The notes under the pieces: generated by a model
The model's input: the letters and a program-made list of their open reading frames with translations, nothing else
What the model was told of the DNA's origin: nothing
The model's database searches: none
Shown here: positions 28,294 through 36,546 of the stretch, piece after piece
Layout: every line of letters starts with the position of its first letter
Position numbering within the stretch: the stretch's first letter is position 1
Translations under genes and position numbers: made by a program
From: Nocardioides ochotonae
Lineage (GTDB): Bacteria > Actinomycetota > Actinomycetes > Propionibacteriales > Nocardioidaceae
DNA: 64,000 nt
Direction of reading: 5' to 3'
Assembly (NCBI RefSeq): GCF_011420305.2
Contig: NZ_CP061769.1
Coordinates: forward strand, 3,645,001 to 3,709,000

Positions 28294-28603
28294 GATTCTC
28301 CATACGTCGTGCTCTCCGGGCCTCGGGTGTCAGTGCGAGCACAGCCTCGTGCTCCCCAGTGCGGACGTCGTGCTCGGGGCGGCTGGCGGGCCGCGATGGG
28401 GGCCCTGGCCGGCCGCGGTGCACTGGTCTGATCGACCCGATCCCGGCCTACAAGTCGTCTACTGCAACAAGATCTCGGACCGATTGCAAACCCTCGTCCC
28501 ACATCTTGTGGCGGTGTGGGCAGCGTCTCGTGCTTCCCGGACGCCGTTTCCGGGGGTGCGGAGTGCAGGTTCTCGCGGGCTCCGCGACCAGCCGCACCGA
28601 CCG
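28294..28603 (-). promoter_or_regulatory. Long rpf upstream region with repeats
   Basis: No convincing gene. On the rpf strand it carries four near-copies of AGCACGA (at 28304-28314, 28347-28354, 28365-28375 and about 28527-28535), two of them within the identical 11-mer GAGCACGACGT. One copy forms the hairpin GAGCAC-GAGGCT-GTGCTC. An AT-richer patch around 28440-28500 (TTTGCAATCGG...TTGTTGCAG) may hold the promoter. Actinobacterial rpf leaders can carry c-di-AMP (ydaO) riboswitches, but I could not match that consensus here. Confidence 0.4.
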
Positions 28604-29443
28604 CTACCAGCTGCCCCCGAAGGCCCGCTCGGTGTTGGCGTCGACCGCCGCGCAGAGCTCGCCGAGGTCCTCGCCGCGCACCTCGGCCATCAGGCGCATC
28701 GTGAGCGGGACGAGGTACGACGCGTTGGTCGCGCCTCGGTGCGGGTGCGGGGTGAGGTACGGCGCGTCGGTCTCGACCAGCACCCGGTCCTGCGGGGTGA
28801 CCGCGAGCGCGTCGCGCAGCGGCTGGGCGTTGCGGAAGGTGACGGTGCCGGCGAAGGAGAGGTAGGCGCCGCGGTCCAGGCAGGCCCGCGCGAAGTCGGC
28901 GTCGCCGGAGAAGCAGTGCATCACCCAGCGCGGCGGGGCGCCCTCCTCCCCCAGCACCTCCAGCACGTCGTCGTGGGCGTCGCGGTCGTGGATCACGAGG
29001 GTCTTGTCCAGCCGTTTGGCGAGGTCGATGTGGCGCCGGAACGACTCGACCTGGGCGGCGCGGCCGTCCTCGCCGGTGCGGAAGTGGTCGAGCCCGGTCT
29101 CCCCCACCGCGCGGACCTTCGGGTGCGCGGCGGCCAGCGCCTCGATCTCGGCCATCGCCGCGTCCAGACCGCCCGGGGTCGCCGCCAGCCGCGGCGCCTC
29201 GTTGGGGTGCAGCGCGACGCCGGCCACCACTGCGTCGTACGTCGCCGCGGTCTCGACCGCCCAGCGCGCGCCGGGCAGGTCGCAGCCGATCTGCACGATC
29301 CGGGTGACGCCGACCGCGGCGGCCGAGGCGAGCGCGTCGGCGACCGGCAGCGCCGGCTCGTCGCCCCGGGCGATGTCGAGGTGGCAGTGGTTGTCGACGA
29401 CGGGGTGCGGAAGCGGCTCCGGCACGGGCGGGCGCTGGCTCAT
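28604..29443 (-). CDS. tatD: TatD-family metal-dependent hydrolase
   Basis: A 279-residue TIM-barrel nuclease/hydrolase. Metal ligands appear as DNHCHLD (His19, His21), GETGLDHF (Glu), VIHDRDAHDDVLEVL, WVMHCFSGDADFA and ETDAPYLTPHPHRG, in the standard TatD order. Members degrade DNA 3' ends or process D-aminoacyl substrates. The stop overlaps nothing downstream, whereas its start overlaps the upstream hydrolase gene by ATGA. Confidence 0.92.
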   Translation of the reverse strand: MSQRPPVPEPLPHPVVDNHCHLDIARGDEPALPVADALASAAAVGVTRIVQIGCDLPGARWAVETAATYDAVVAGVALHPNEAPRLAATPGGLDAAMAEIEALAAAHPKVRAVGETGLDHFRTGEDGRAAQVESFRRHIDLAKRLDKTLVIHDRDAHDDVLEVLGEEGAPPRWVMHCFSGDADFARACLDRGAYLSFAGTVTFRNAQPLRDALAVTPQDRVLVETDAPYLTPHPHRGATNASYLVPLTMRLMAEVRGEDLGELCAAVDANTERAFGGSW

Positions 29444-30273
29444 GCGGCCCCGATGCGGGCCAGCACGGCGTCGGCGAGCGCGCGCGGCGCGTGGGTGGGG
29501 ATCCAGTGCGAGACCCCCTCCAGCACGACCAGCTCGTACGGCGCCTCGACGAACGCCGAGGTGGCCTCCACCGGCGCCCGGGTGATCGCGACGTCACCGT
29601 CGCTCCACACCATCGTGGTCGGCACGGTGACCTGGCGACCGCTCGCGCCGCCGAGGGAGAACGGCACCGCGCGGTACCAGGCGAGCCCGCCGGGCAGTGC
29701 ACCGTCCTCGAGCACCTCGGTGCGAAACCGGTCGAGGTCCTCGGCGTCCATGCCCGCGCTGCGCAGCCACGGCTCGAACAGCCCGCGCCGGGCGAGCAGC
29801 TCGGGCACCAGCGGCAGCTGGAAGAACGCCATGTAGGTCGAGTGCAGGCCCTGGGTGGAGGTGAGCATCGAGGACATGAACGCACCCGTGTGCGGCACGG
29901 AGACGGCCGTCCAGGTGCGCACCAGGTCGGGGCGCGTCATCGCCAGGCCCCAGCCGACGGCGGCGCCCCAGTCGTGGCCGACCAGGTGCACCGGCCCGCC
30001 GATGCGGTCGATGAGGGCCACGACGTCGGCGACCAGCTCGCCGGTGCGGTAGGCGTGGCGACCCGACGGGCGCGCGCCCGGCGAGTAGCCGCGCTGGTCG
30101 GGGGCGTAGGTGCGCAGGCCGTGCTCGGCGAGCAGCGGCTCGACGCGGCGCCAGCAGGTGGCGCGCTCGGGGAACCCGTGCAGCAGGACCACCGGATCGC
30201 CGTCGAGCGGGCCCTCGTCGCGGACGTCGAAGACCAGCCCGTCGCGCTCGAAGGAGGTCAGGCGGGCGCTCAT
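29440..30273 (-). CDS. Alpha/beta hydrolase, epoxide-hydrolase-like
   Basis: A 277-residue alpha/beta hydrolase with HGFPERATCWRRVEPLL (oxyanion HGFP), nucleophile elbow GHDWGAAVGWG (Asp nucleophile, as in epoxide hydrolases and dehalogenases), PDQRGYSPGARP, and the catalytic His in GVSHWIPTHAP. Asp rather than Ser favours an epoxide or haloalkane substrate. Coupled by 4-base overlaps to rsmI upstream and tatD downstream. Confidence 0.87.
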   Translation of the reverse strand: MSARLTSFERDGLVFDVRDEGPLDGDPVVLLHGFPERATCWRRVEPLLAEHGLRTYAPDQRGYSPGARPSGRHAYRTGELVADVVALIDRIGGPVHLVGHDWGAAVGWGLAMTRPDLVRTWTAVSVPHTGAFMSSMLTSTQGLHSTYMAFFQLPLVPELLARRGLFEPWLRSAGMDAEDLDRFRTEVLEDGALPGGLAWYRAVPFSLGGASGRQVTVPTTMVWSDGDVAITRAPVEATSAFVEAPYELVVLEGVSHWIPTHAPRALADAVLARIGAA

Positions 30274-31112
30274 GCCCCGCTCCCCCGGTGCACGAGGTCG
30301 TAGACCTCGCGCTTGGGCACCCCGGCCACCTTCGCGACCTCGGCGATCGCCTCCTTGCGGGTCATCCCGTCCTCCTCACGCTCGGTGACCGCGGCGCGCA
30401 GGCTCTCGGGATCGGTCCCGATCGTGCTCCCGGGCTCGGCCCCGGAGACGACCACGGTCACCTCCCCCCGTACCCCCTCGGCGGCCCAGGCCACCAGCTC
30501 GCCGAGCGGGCCGCGGCGTACCTCCTCGTGGGTCTTGGTCAGCTCGCGGCACACCGCGCCTGGCCGGTCCTCCCCGAACGCCTCCGCCATCGCCGCCAGC
30601 GCGGCCTCGGTGCGGTGCGGGGCCTCGAAGAACACCATCGTGCGCTCCTCGCGGGCCAGCCCGGCCAGCCGGCGGGCGCGCTCGCCCGCCTTGCGGGGCA
30701 GGAAGCCCTCGAAGCAGAACCGGTCCACCGGCAGCCCGCTGACCGCGAGCGCGGTCAGCACCGCGGACGGTCCGGGCACCGCGGTGACGCGTACGTCGTG
30801 CTCGACGGCGGCGGCGACCAGCCGGTAGCCGGGGTCCGAGACGCTGGGCATCCCGGCGTCGGTCACCAGCAGCACCCGCTCACCGGCGAGCAGCGCCTCG
30901 AGCAGCACCGGGGTGCGCGCCGCCTCGTTGCCCTCGAAGTAGGAGACCACCCGCGCGGTGACGGTGACGCCGAGGTCGGTGGTGAGCCGCTTGAAGCGCC
31001 GGGTGTCCTCCGCGGCGATCACGTCCGCCGTCGTCAGCTCCTGGGTCAGCCGGGGCGGGGCGTCGCCGACCTGTCCGATCGGAGTCGCGGCCAGGACGAG
31101 CACGCCAGTCAT
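30270..31112 (-). CDS. rsmI: 16S rRNA (cytidine1402-2'-O)-methyltransferase
   Basis: SAM-dependent tetrapyrrole-methylase-fold enzyme modifying C1402 of 16S rRNA. It begins MTGVLVLAATPIGQVGDAPP and has DVIAAEDTRRFKRL, VLLVTDAGMPSVSDPGYRLV and FFEAPHRTEAALAAM, all diagnostic. 280 residues is standard. Divergent from pmt, as is common in Actinobacteria. Confidence 0.95.
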   Translation of the reverse strand: MTGVLVLAATPIGQVGDAPPRLTQELTTADVIAAEDTRRFKRLTTDLGVTVTARVVSYFEGNEAARTPVLLEALLAGERVLLVTDAGMPSVSDPGYRLVAAAVEHDVRVTAVPGPSAVLTALAVSGLPVDRFCFEGFLPRKAGERARRLAGLAREERTMVFFEAPHRTEAALAAMAEAFGEDRPGAVCRELTKTHEEVRRGPLGELVAWAAEGVRGEVTVVVSGAEPGSTIGTDPESLRAAVTEREEDGMTRKEAIAEVAKVAGVPKREVYDLVHRGSGA

Positions 31113-31170
31113 GGCCCGATCATGTCAGCCCGGGCCCTCCCGGCCCGCTGCGCCCGTATTGTTCGTGCCC

Positions 31171-32859
31171 GTGACGTCCACCCGCCCGGCCCCCGCGGCC
31201 GGCCCGCCTCGGATCCCCGTCGAGGCGCGCCCCTCGGCCTGGGTCCGGATGCGCGGCCGACTGACCGGCAGCGACCCGCTGATCGGGTGGCTGGCGCCGC
31301 TCGGGATCGCGCTGCTCGCGCTGGTGCTGCGGCTGTGGCGCCTGGGCACGCCGCGCGAGTTCGCCTTCGACGAGACCTACTACGCCAAGGACGCGTGGTC
31401 GCTGCTCCACCACGGCTACGTCCGCAGCCATGTCGACGGCGCCGACGAGAAGATCCTCGACGGCACCACGACCGGGCTGTGGACCGACGACCCGTCGATG
31501 ATCGTGCACCCCGACGTCGGCAAGTGGCTGATCGCGCTCGGCGAGTGGGCCTTCGGGATGAACCCGTTCGGCTGGCGGGTCTCGGCCGCGGTCGCGGGCG
31601 CGCTGATGGTGCTCGTGATGTGCCGCCTGGTCCGCCGGATGACCGGCTCCACCCTGCTCGGCTGCGTGGCCGGGCTGCTGCTGAGCCTGGACGGGCTGCA
31701 CTTCGTGCTCTCGCGCCTGGCCCTGCTCGACATCTTCCTGGCCCTGTTCATGCTGTGCGGCGTCGCGTGCATCGTCAACGACCGCGACTGGTCCCGGGCC
31801 CGCCTCGCCCGGCTGGTGCCCGACCAGGTCACCCACGGCTGGGGGCCGGTGCGCGCGATGCTGTGGCGCCCGTGGCTGCTCGCCGGCGGGATCGCGTGGG
31901 GCCTGGCGATCGGCACCAAGTGGACGGCGCTCTACCCGCTCGCGGCGTTCGGGCTGCTGTGCTGGCTGTGGAGCGCGGGCGCGCGGCGCACCCTCGGCGT
32001 ACGCCGCCCGGTGCTGCGCTCCGCGCTCACCGACGGGCTCCCGGCGTTCGGCTACCTGGTGGTGCTCGCCGGCGTCGTCTACACCGCGACCTGGACCGGC
32101 TGGATGGTGCACGCCGAGGAGTACGAGGAGCACCTCTCCTCCACGCAGTACACCCGCTACAGCCACATGGACGGCGACCGCGCGGTCGCCGAGGGCGACG
32201 CCACCTGGCCGACCGCCCAGGAGCCGGACGCCGACGGGCTCGGCGAGGTGGCCCAGTCGCTGCGCTCGCTGTGGTACTACCACCGCGACGTCTACACCTT
32301 CCACACCCACTTCCTCAACGACTCCGAGCACACCTACGCCTCCAAGCCGCTCGGCTGGCTGCTGCTAAACCGCCCGGTCGGGGTCTCCGCCGACACCGGC
32401 ATCGAGCCCGGCACCCGCGGCTGCGACGCCGCGCCGGACAGCGACTGCCTGCGCCAGGTGCTGCTGATCGGCACCCCGGTGATCTGGTGGGGCGGCCTGC
32501 TCGCGCTGCTGTTCGCCGTGGTCGCCTGGGTCGGCGCACGCGACTGGCGCTTCGGCGTCGCGGTCGTCGGCACCGCCTCGACCTGGCTGCCCTGGCTGCT
32601 CTACGACGACCGGCCGATCTTCCTCTTCTACGCGGTCCTGACGCTGCCCTTCCTGGTGCTCGCGCTGACCCTGACCATGGGGCGCCTGATCGGGCCGTCG
32701 CGGGCCGCCACGCCGCGGCGTACGACCGGGGTGATCGTGTCGGGGGCGTTCGTGGTCCTGGCGCTGCTCAACTTCGCGTGGTTCTGGCCGGTCCTCACCC
32801 ACGGCCTGCTCACCCACGGCGAGTGGCTCGACCGGATCTGGTTCGAGCGCTGGATCTGA
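31171..32859 (+). CDS. pmt: Protein O-mannosyltransferase
   Basis: A 562-residue GT-C glycosyltransferase (GT39) that mannosylates exported proteins on Ser/Thr from polyprenyl-phosphate mannose. The catalytic Asp-Glu pair is in EFAFDETYYAKDAW in the first extracytoplasmic loop, followed by VHPDVGKWLIALGE. About ten membrane spans follow; LAIGTKWTALYPLAA is typical. The start is GTG. No ribosome site is present, but TATTGT (31157-31162) is eight bases upstream, so it is likely leaderless; a GTG two codons earlier is the alternative. Confidence 0.92.
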   Translation: MTSTRPAPAAGPPRIPVEARPSAWVRMRGRLTGSDPLIGWLAPLGIALLALVLRLWRLGTPREFAFDETYYAKDAWSLLHHGYVRSHVDGADEKILDGTTTGLWTDDPSMIVHPDVGKWLIALGEWAFGMNPFGWRVSAAVAGALMVLVMCRLVRRMTGSTLLGCVAGLLLSLDGLHFVLSRLALLDIFLALFMLCGVACIVNDRDWSRARLARLVPDQVTHGWGPVRAMLWRPWLLAGGIAWGLAIGTKWTALYPLAAFGLLCWLWSAGARRTLGVRRPVLRSALTDGLPAFGYLVVLAGVVYTATWTGWMVHAEEYEEHLSSTQYTRYSHMDGDRAVAEGDATWPTAQEPDADGLGEVAQSLRSLWYYHRDVYTFHTHFLNDSEHTYASKPLGWLLLNRPVGVSADTGIEPGTRGCDAAPDSDCLRQVLLIGTPVIWWGGLLALLFAVVAWVGARDWRFGVAVVGTASTWLPWLLYDDRPIFLFYAVLTLPFLVLALTLTMGRLIGPSRAATPRRTTGVIVSGAFVVLALLNFAWFWPVLTHGLLTHGEWLDRIWFERWI

Positions 32860-32881
32860 CCCGTCGGGGTACTACGGGGCC

Positions 32882-33721
32882 ATGGGCCCCACACGCACCG
32901 ACCGTGTCCGCCAGCTCGTCGTCGTGCTCGCGGAGGTGTTCTGCGTCGTCGGGACCCTGGTCGGCACCGGCGTGATCGGCACCCCGGTCGCGGAGACGGC
33001 CGGGGGCGCGCTGTCCGCGGACGCCACCTTGGTGGCACCGGCCGGGACGGCGTTCTCGATCTGGTCGGTGATCTACCTGGGGCTGGCGGCGTACACGATC
33101 TGGCAGCTGCTGCCCGGCAACGCCACCGACGTCCGGGCCCGCGCGACCGGATGGCTGGCGGCCGCGTCGATGGTGCTCAACGCGACCTGGCTGCTGGTGA
33201 CCCAGGCCGACCTGGTCTGGCTCAGCGTCGTGGTGATCGTGGTGCTCCTCGCCGTCCTCGTCGAGCTGGTACGCCGCCTGGCCCGGCACCGTGCCGAGGG
33301 CTGGGGGGACCGGCTGGCCGTGGACGCGACGTTCGGGCTCTACCTCGGCTGGGTGGCCGTGGCGACCTGCGCCAACACCGCCGCGGCGGTCGGCGACTCG
33401 CGCTGGGACGTCTCCTCCGAGGACACCATCGCGGTGGTCGGCACCATCGCCCTGCTGGCGCTGCTGACCACCCTCGAGGTGGGGTTCTTCTGGCGATACG
33501 GCGCCCGCTGGGCGGTCGCGCTGGCCAGTGCGTGGGGGCTTGCCTGGGTGGCCGTCGGGCGCACCGCCGAGACCCCCGAGTCGCTGCCCACCGCGGTGGC
33601 CGCCGGGCTGTGCGCGGCGGTGCTGCTGCTCGCCGCCGCAGCGTTGCCCCCGGTGCCGCGCGAGCGGGGCGGGCAGGGGCGCCGAGTGCGCACGTCCACG
33701 CCGATGTCGGCCGCGCGCTGA
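32882..33721 (+). CDS. TspO/MBR-like tryptophan-rich membrane protein
   Basis: A 279-residue integral membrane protein with about seven hydrophobic helices. The signature resembles TspO-related actinobacterial proteins: APAGTAFSIWSVIYLGLAAYTIWQ, then SMVLNATWLLVTQADLVWLS and TFGLYLGWVAVATCANTAA. TspO proteins bind porphyrins or cholesterol-like ligands; this longer version is not well characterised. It follows pmt by 22 bases. TACTAC six bases before the ATG could be a weak -10, but readthrough from pmt is also possible. Confidence 0.7.
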   Translation: MGPTRTDRVRQLVVVLAEVFCVVGTLVGTGVIGTPVAETAGGALSADATLVAPAGTAFSIWSVIYLGLAAYTIWQLLPGNATDVRARATGWLAAASMVLNATWLLVTQADLVWLSVVVIVVLLAVLVELVRRLARHRAEGWGDRLAVDATFGLYLGWVAVATCANTAAAVGDSRWDVSSEDTIAVVGTIALLALLTTLEVGFFWRYGARWAVALASAWGLAWVAVGRTAETPESLPTAVAAGLCAAVLLLAAAALPPVPRERGGQGRRVRTSTPMSAAR

Positions 33722-33729
33722 CCCGACCG

Positions 33730-33735
33730 GATACT
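33730..33735 (+). promoter_or_regulatory. -10 box of a leaderless gene
   Basis: GATACT lies exactly six bases before the ATG of the PPOX enzyme gene and no ribosome-binding site is present, the pattern of a leaderless actinobacterial promoter. Confidence 0.45.
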
Positions 33736-33741
33736 GACGCG

Positions 33742-34167
33742 ATGACGACCTTCCGTCCCGGCTGGGACACCATCCCCACGCCGCTGCTCGACTTCTGGAC
33801 CGAGTACCACATCTGCACGCTCACGACGCTGCGCCCCGACGGCCGGCCCCACGTCGTACCGGTGGGGGTGTCGCTGGACCTGGAGCAGAAGTGCGCCTGG
33901 GTGATCACGAGTGCGGGCTCGCGCAAGGTCGCGAACGTGCGGGCCGCGGGCCCGGGCGCGCCGGTCGCGGCCTGCTCGGTCGACGGGCCCCGCTGGTCGA
34001 GCCTGGAGGGCACCGCCACCGTCTGCGACGACGAGCACTCCGTCGCCCGCGCGATCGAGCGCTACACCGCCCGCTACCGCACCCCGCACCCCAACCCGCA
34101 GCGCGTCGCCCTGCGCCTCGAGGTGGACCGCTTCGTCTTCGGCCCCGCCCTGGTCGCCCCCCGCTGA
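33742..34167 (+). CDS. PPOX-class F420-dependent enzyme
   Basis: A 141-residue split beta-barrel of the F420-binding pyridoxamine-oxidase-like group: CTLTTLRPDGRPHVVPVGVS, then WVITSAGSRKVANVRAAGPG and a C-terminal ALRLEVDRFVFGPALV. Such enzymes reduce or oxidise small molecules with F420; no specific substrate can be inferred. The gene is probably leaderless. Confidence 0.83.
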   Translation: MTTFRPGWDTIPTPLLDFWTEYHICTLTTLRPDGRPHVVPVGVSLDLEQKCAWVITSAGSRKVANVRAAGPGAPVAACSVDGPRWSSLEGTATVCDDEHSVARAIERYTARYRTPHPNPQRVALRLEVDRFVFGPALVAPR

Positions 34168-34207
34168 CGCCCGGACCATCAGGTCGAAGGCCCGGGAGTC
34201 CCCGCGG

Positions 34208-36337
34208 TCAGCGGCCGAAGCGCTGCTGCAGGGCGTCGGTGAGGAGGCTGACAAGGGCCTCGAGCTGGACGTCCGCGGAGCCGCCGATCTCCTCGTCGGA
34301 GCCGTCGAGAGCACGGGCGGCGAGGCCGGCCTTGCTGTCGATGAGCTCGGCGATCCGGGTGTCGATGGTCTGCGCGGCGATGATCCGCCACGCGGTGACC
34401 GGCTCCTCCTGACCGATGCGGTGGATGCGGTCGATCGCCTGGGTCTGCTCCGCGTCGGTCCACGACAGCTCGGCGAGCACCAGGTTGGAGGCCACCTGCA
34501 GGTTGAGCCCGACGCCGGCCGCGCTCAGCGAGCACACGACGATCGCGACCTCGGGGTCCTCGACGAACGCGTCGATCGCCTTCTGGCGCGCCTTCGGGGT
34601 CTGGTCGCCTCGGATCGAGGAGTACTTCAGCCCGCGGCGGGCGAAGGTCTCCTCCGCGGCGTCCATGACGTCGACGTGCTTGGCGAAGAAGACGACCTTG
34701 CCGACGCTGCGCGCCAGCTGCGCGGCGTAGTCGGCCGCGAGGCCCGCCTTCGCCTGGCCGATGCGCCGCATCATGCTGAAGACGTTCTCGCCGTCCTTGG
34801 CCGAGACGGTGTCCTCGCGCTCCCACGTCGCGACGCGGCGTACGAGCTCCTCGTCGATGCCGTCGTAGGACTGGCCGCGCACCTCCAGCGCGGAGAGGTA
34901 GCGCTCCACCAGGCGGCGGGCCAGCTCGCGCTCGGCGGCCCGGATCGACCGGCCGGCCTCGTCGTCGAGCTCGACCGGCAGGTCGGCCACCCGGCGGGCG
35001 GGGATGTCCTTGGCGACGTCGATCTTGCGACGTCGCACGATGCCCATGTTGACCACGCAGCCACGGGCGGCGGGATAGAACGCCGGCTCGGCCGGGGTCA
35101 GCCCGGTGTCCTCGAGGGCCTCCATCAGGGTGCCGAGCGGCTTGACGTCGTCGATCCAGCCCAGGAACTGCCAGATCGCGCGGAAGTCCTCGATGTCGTT
35201 GATCAGCGGCGTACCGGTGAGCGCCATCATCAGCGGCGAGGCGATCCGCTCGCGGATCCGGTCGGCGATGTGGAGCACGTGCTGGGAGCGCTGGGAGGTC
35301 TTGTTCTTGATGAAGTGCGCCTCGTCGACGACCATCCCGCGGAACCCGAAGTCGCTCAGCCAGCCGACGTGGCGCTCGAGGATCTCGTAGTTGATCACGA
35401 CGATGTCGGCGAACCCGTCGACGTCGTGGCCATCGCCGTGGATGACGGTGGCGGTGCGCCCCGGCGTCCACAGGTGCGCCTCGCGGGCCCAGTTGGTCTT
35501 GACGACGTTGGGCACGACGACCAGCAGCGGGTAGGCGTCGGCGGCGTGCGCGGCCATCAGCGCCTGCGCGGTCTTGCCCAGGCCGGGCTCGTCGGCGAGC
35601 AGGAAGGTGCGGTGCCCGGCGGCCGCGGCGGCGATCACGCGCGCCTGGTGCGGCATCAGCTCCAGACCCTGCGGGGCGCGTACGGCGCTCTCCTCCGGCA
35701 GCGGCATGCAGGCGCTGGGCCCGGCCTGCTCGAAGGAGCGGAACAGCGGCCCGAGCAGCTCCCAGCCGGCGAGCCGGCGCGGGTGGCCGTTGCGCGTGGC
35801 GAAGGTGAAGTCGGGGGCGAGGAACGGGTTGGCCAGCTTGCGCGCGATCACCGACTGGGGGACGACCTGGCGCTCGGGGTGGGCGAAGGGCGAGGCGACC
35901 TCCTCGGCCTCGGGCTCCTCCTCGACGACCGGCTCGAGACCGGCGGCCAGCACCATCTCGCGGCGCAGCTCGCGGGCCTCCTCGGTGACCTTGGCGTCCT
36001 CGGCGAGCAGCGCGAGCAGGGAGGGGTCGCGGGCGGCGGTCTTGGCGAGGATCGTGCCGATGCCGTCGAGGCGCTTGAGCTCCTCCGCGCGACGGCCCTC
36101 GCTGAGCCCGGTGTCGTTCTTGACCCGGGTGCGCTCCTCGCGCACCAGCAGGGCCACGACCTGGAACTTCGTGCGGGTCGAGGGGCGGACCGCCTTGCGC
36201 TGCACCCCGGTCTCGACCTCGCGCACGGCGCGTGCGAGCACCGGGATGAGCCCCTCGTTGTCCAGCTCTCGCTGACGACGACGGGCTCGGGGTGCGTTGC
36301 GGGTAGCGCCGGCCTGGCGCTGGCCTCCTCGGGCCAA
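34208..36337 (-). CDS. SNF2-type DEAD/DEAH helicase
   Basis: A 709-residue SWI2/SNF2 ATPase. Walker A is in LLADEPGLGKTAQALMAAHA, the DEAH box in VVDEAHFIKNKTSQRSQ, motif III LTGTPLIND, and motif VI DRIHRIGQEEP, all in the C-terminal 480 residues. The first roughly 230 residues are charged and helical with no domain I recognise. I chose the TTG start because AGAGGAGGACCC is an excellent ribosome site and the product (MARGGQRQAGATRN...) is basic; open sequence upstream is low complexity. No SWIM zinc motif is present. It may remodel DNA-protein complexes. Confidence 0.88.
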   Translation of the reverse strand: MARGGQRQAGATRNAPRARRRQRELDNEGLIPVLARAVREVETGVQRKAVRPSTRTKFQVVALLVREERTRVKNDTGLSEGRRAEELKRLDGIGTILAKTAARDPSLLALLAEDAKVTEEARELRREMVLAAGLEPVVEEEPEAEEVASPFAHPERQVVPQSVIARKLANPFLAPDFTFATRNGHPRRLAGWELLGPLFRSFEQAGPSACMPLPEESAVRAPQGLELMPHQARVIAAAAAGHRTFLLADEPGLGKTAQALMAAHAADAYPLLVVVPNVVKTNWAREAHLWTPGRTATVIHGDGHDVDGFADIVVINYEILERHVGWLSDFGFRGMVVDEAHFIKNKTSQRSQHVLHIADRIRERIASPLMMALTGTPLINDIEDFRAIWQFLGWIDDVKPLGTLMEALEDTGLTPAEPAFYPAARGCVVNMGIVRRRKIDVAKDIPARRVADLPVELDDEAGRSIRAAERELARRLVERYLSALEVRGQSYDGIDEELVRRVATWEREDTVSAKDGENVFSMMRRIGQAKAGLAADYAAQLARSVGKVVFFAKHVDVMDAAEETFARRGLKYSSIRGDQTPKARQKAIDAFVEDPEVAIVVCSLSAAGVGLNLQVASNLVLAELSWTDAEQTQAIDRIHRIGQEEPVTAWRIIAAQTIDTRIAELIDSKAGLAARALDGSDEEIGGSADVQLEALVSLLTDALQQRFGR

Positions 36338-36440
36338 GGGTCCTCCTCTGGACTGCCTTCCGCCCCGGTCGAGGCGTGCGGCACCCCGCACGTGGTGCAC
36401 GCCGGGCCCGTTCTCCGTGTCGTACGACGAAGTCGCGGGT

Positions 36441-36457
36441 CGATCGCCCGGCGATCG
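36441..36457. promoter_or_regulatory. Perfect inverted repeat upstream of helicase
   Basis: CGATCGC-CCG-GCGATCG with perfect 7-base arms lies about 100 bases upstream of the helicase TTG and after the P450 stop. It may be an operator for the helicase or a hairpin ending P450 transcription. The surrounding 209-base gap contains no convincing gene. Confidence 0.35.
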
Positions 36458-36546
36458 TGATGCGGTTCCCAGGGCCGTGCGCGTGGATCCGACAGGACGC
36501 GGACCAGGGGACGGCGAGTCCCGGGAGGTGGTGCTTGGCACCGATG

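Noticed and set aside
28241..28423. 60-codon minus-strand frame overlapping the rpf start, as a leader peptide
   Set aside because: Arg/Pro-rich, no convincing ribosome site, and it overlaps coding DNA; it could not be separated from chance.
28294..28603. c-di-AMP (ydaO) riboswitch upstream of rpf
   Set aside because: Position is suggestive, but I could not find the conserved riboswitch blocks by eye; kept only as an unassigned leader.
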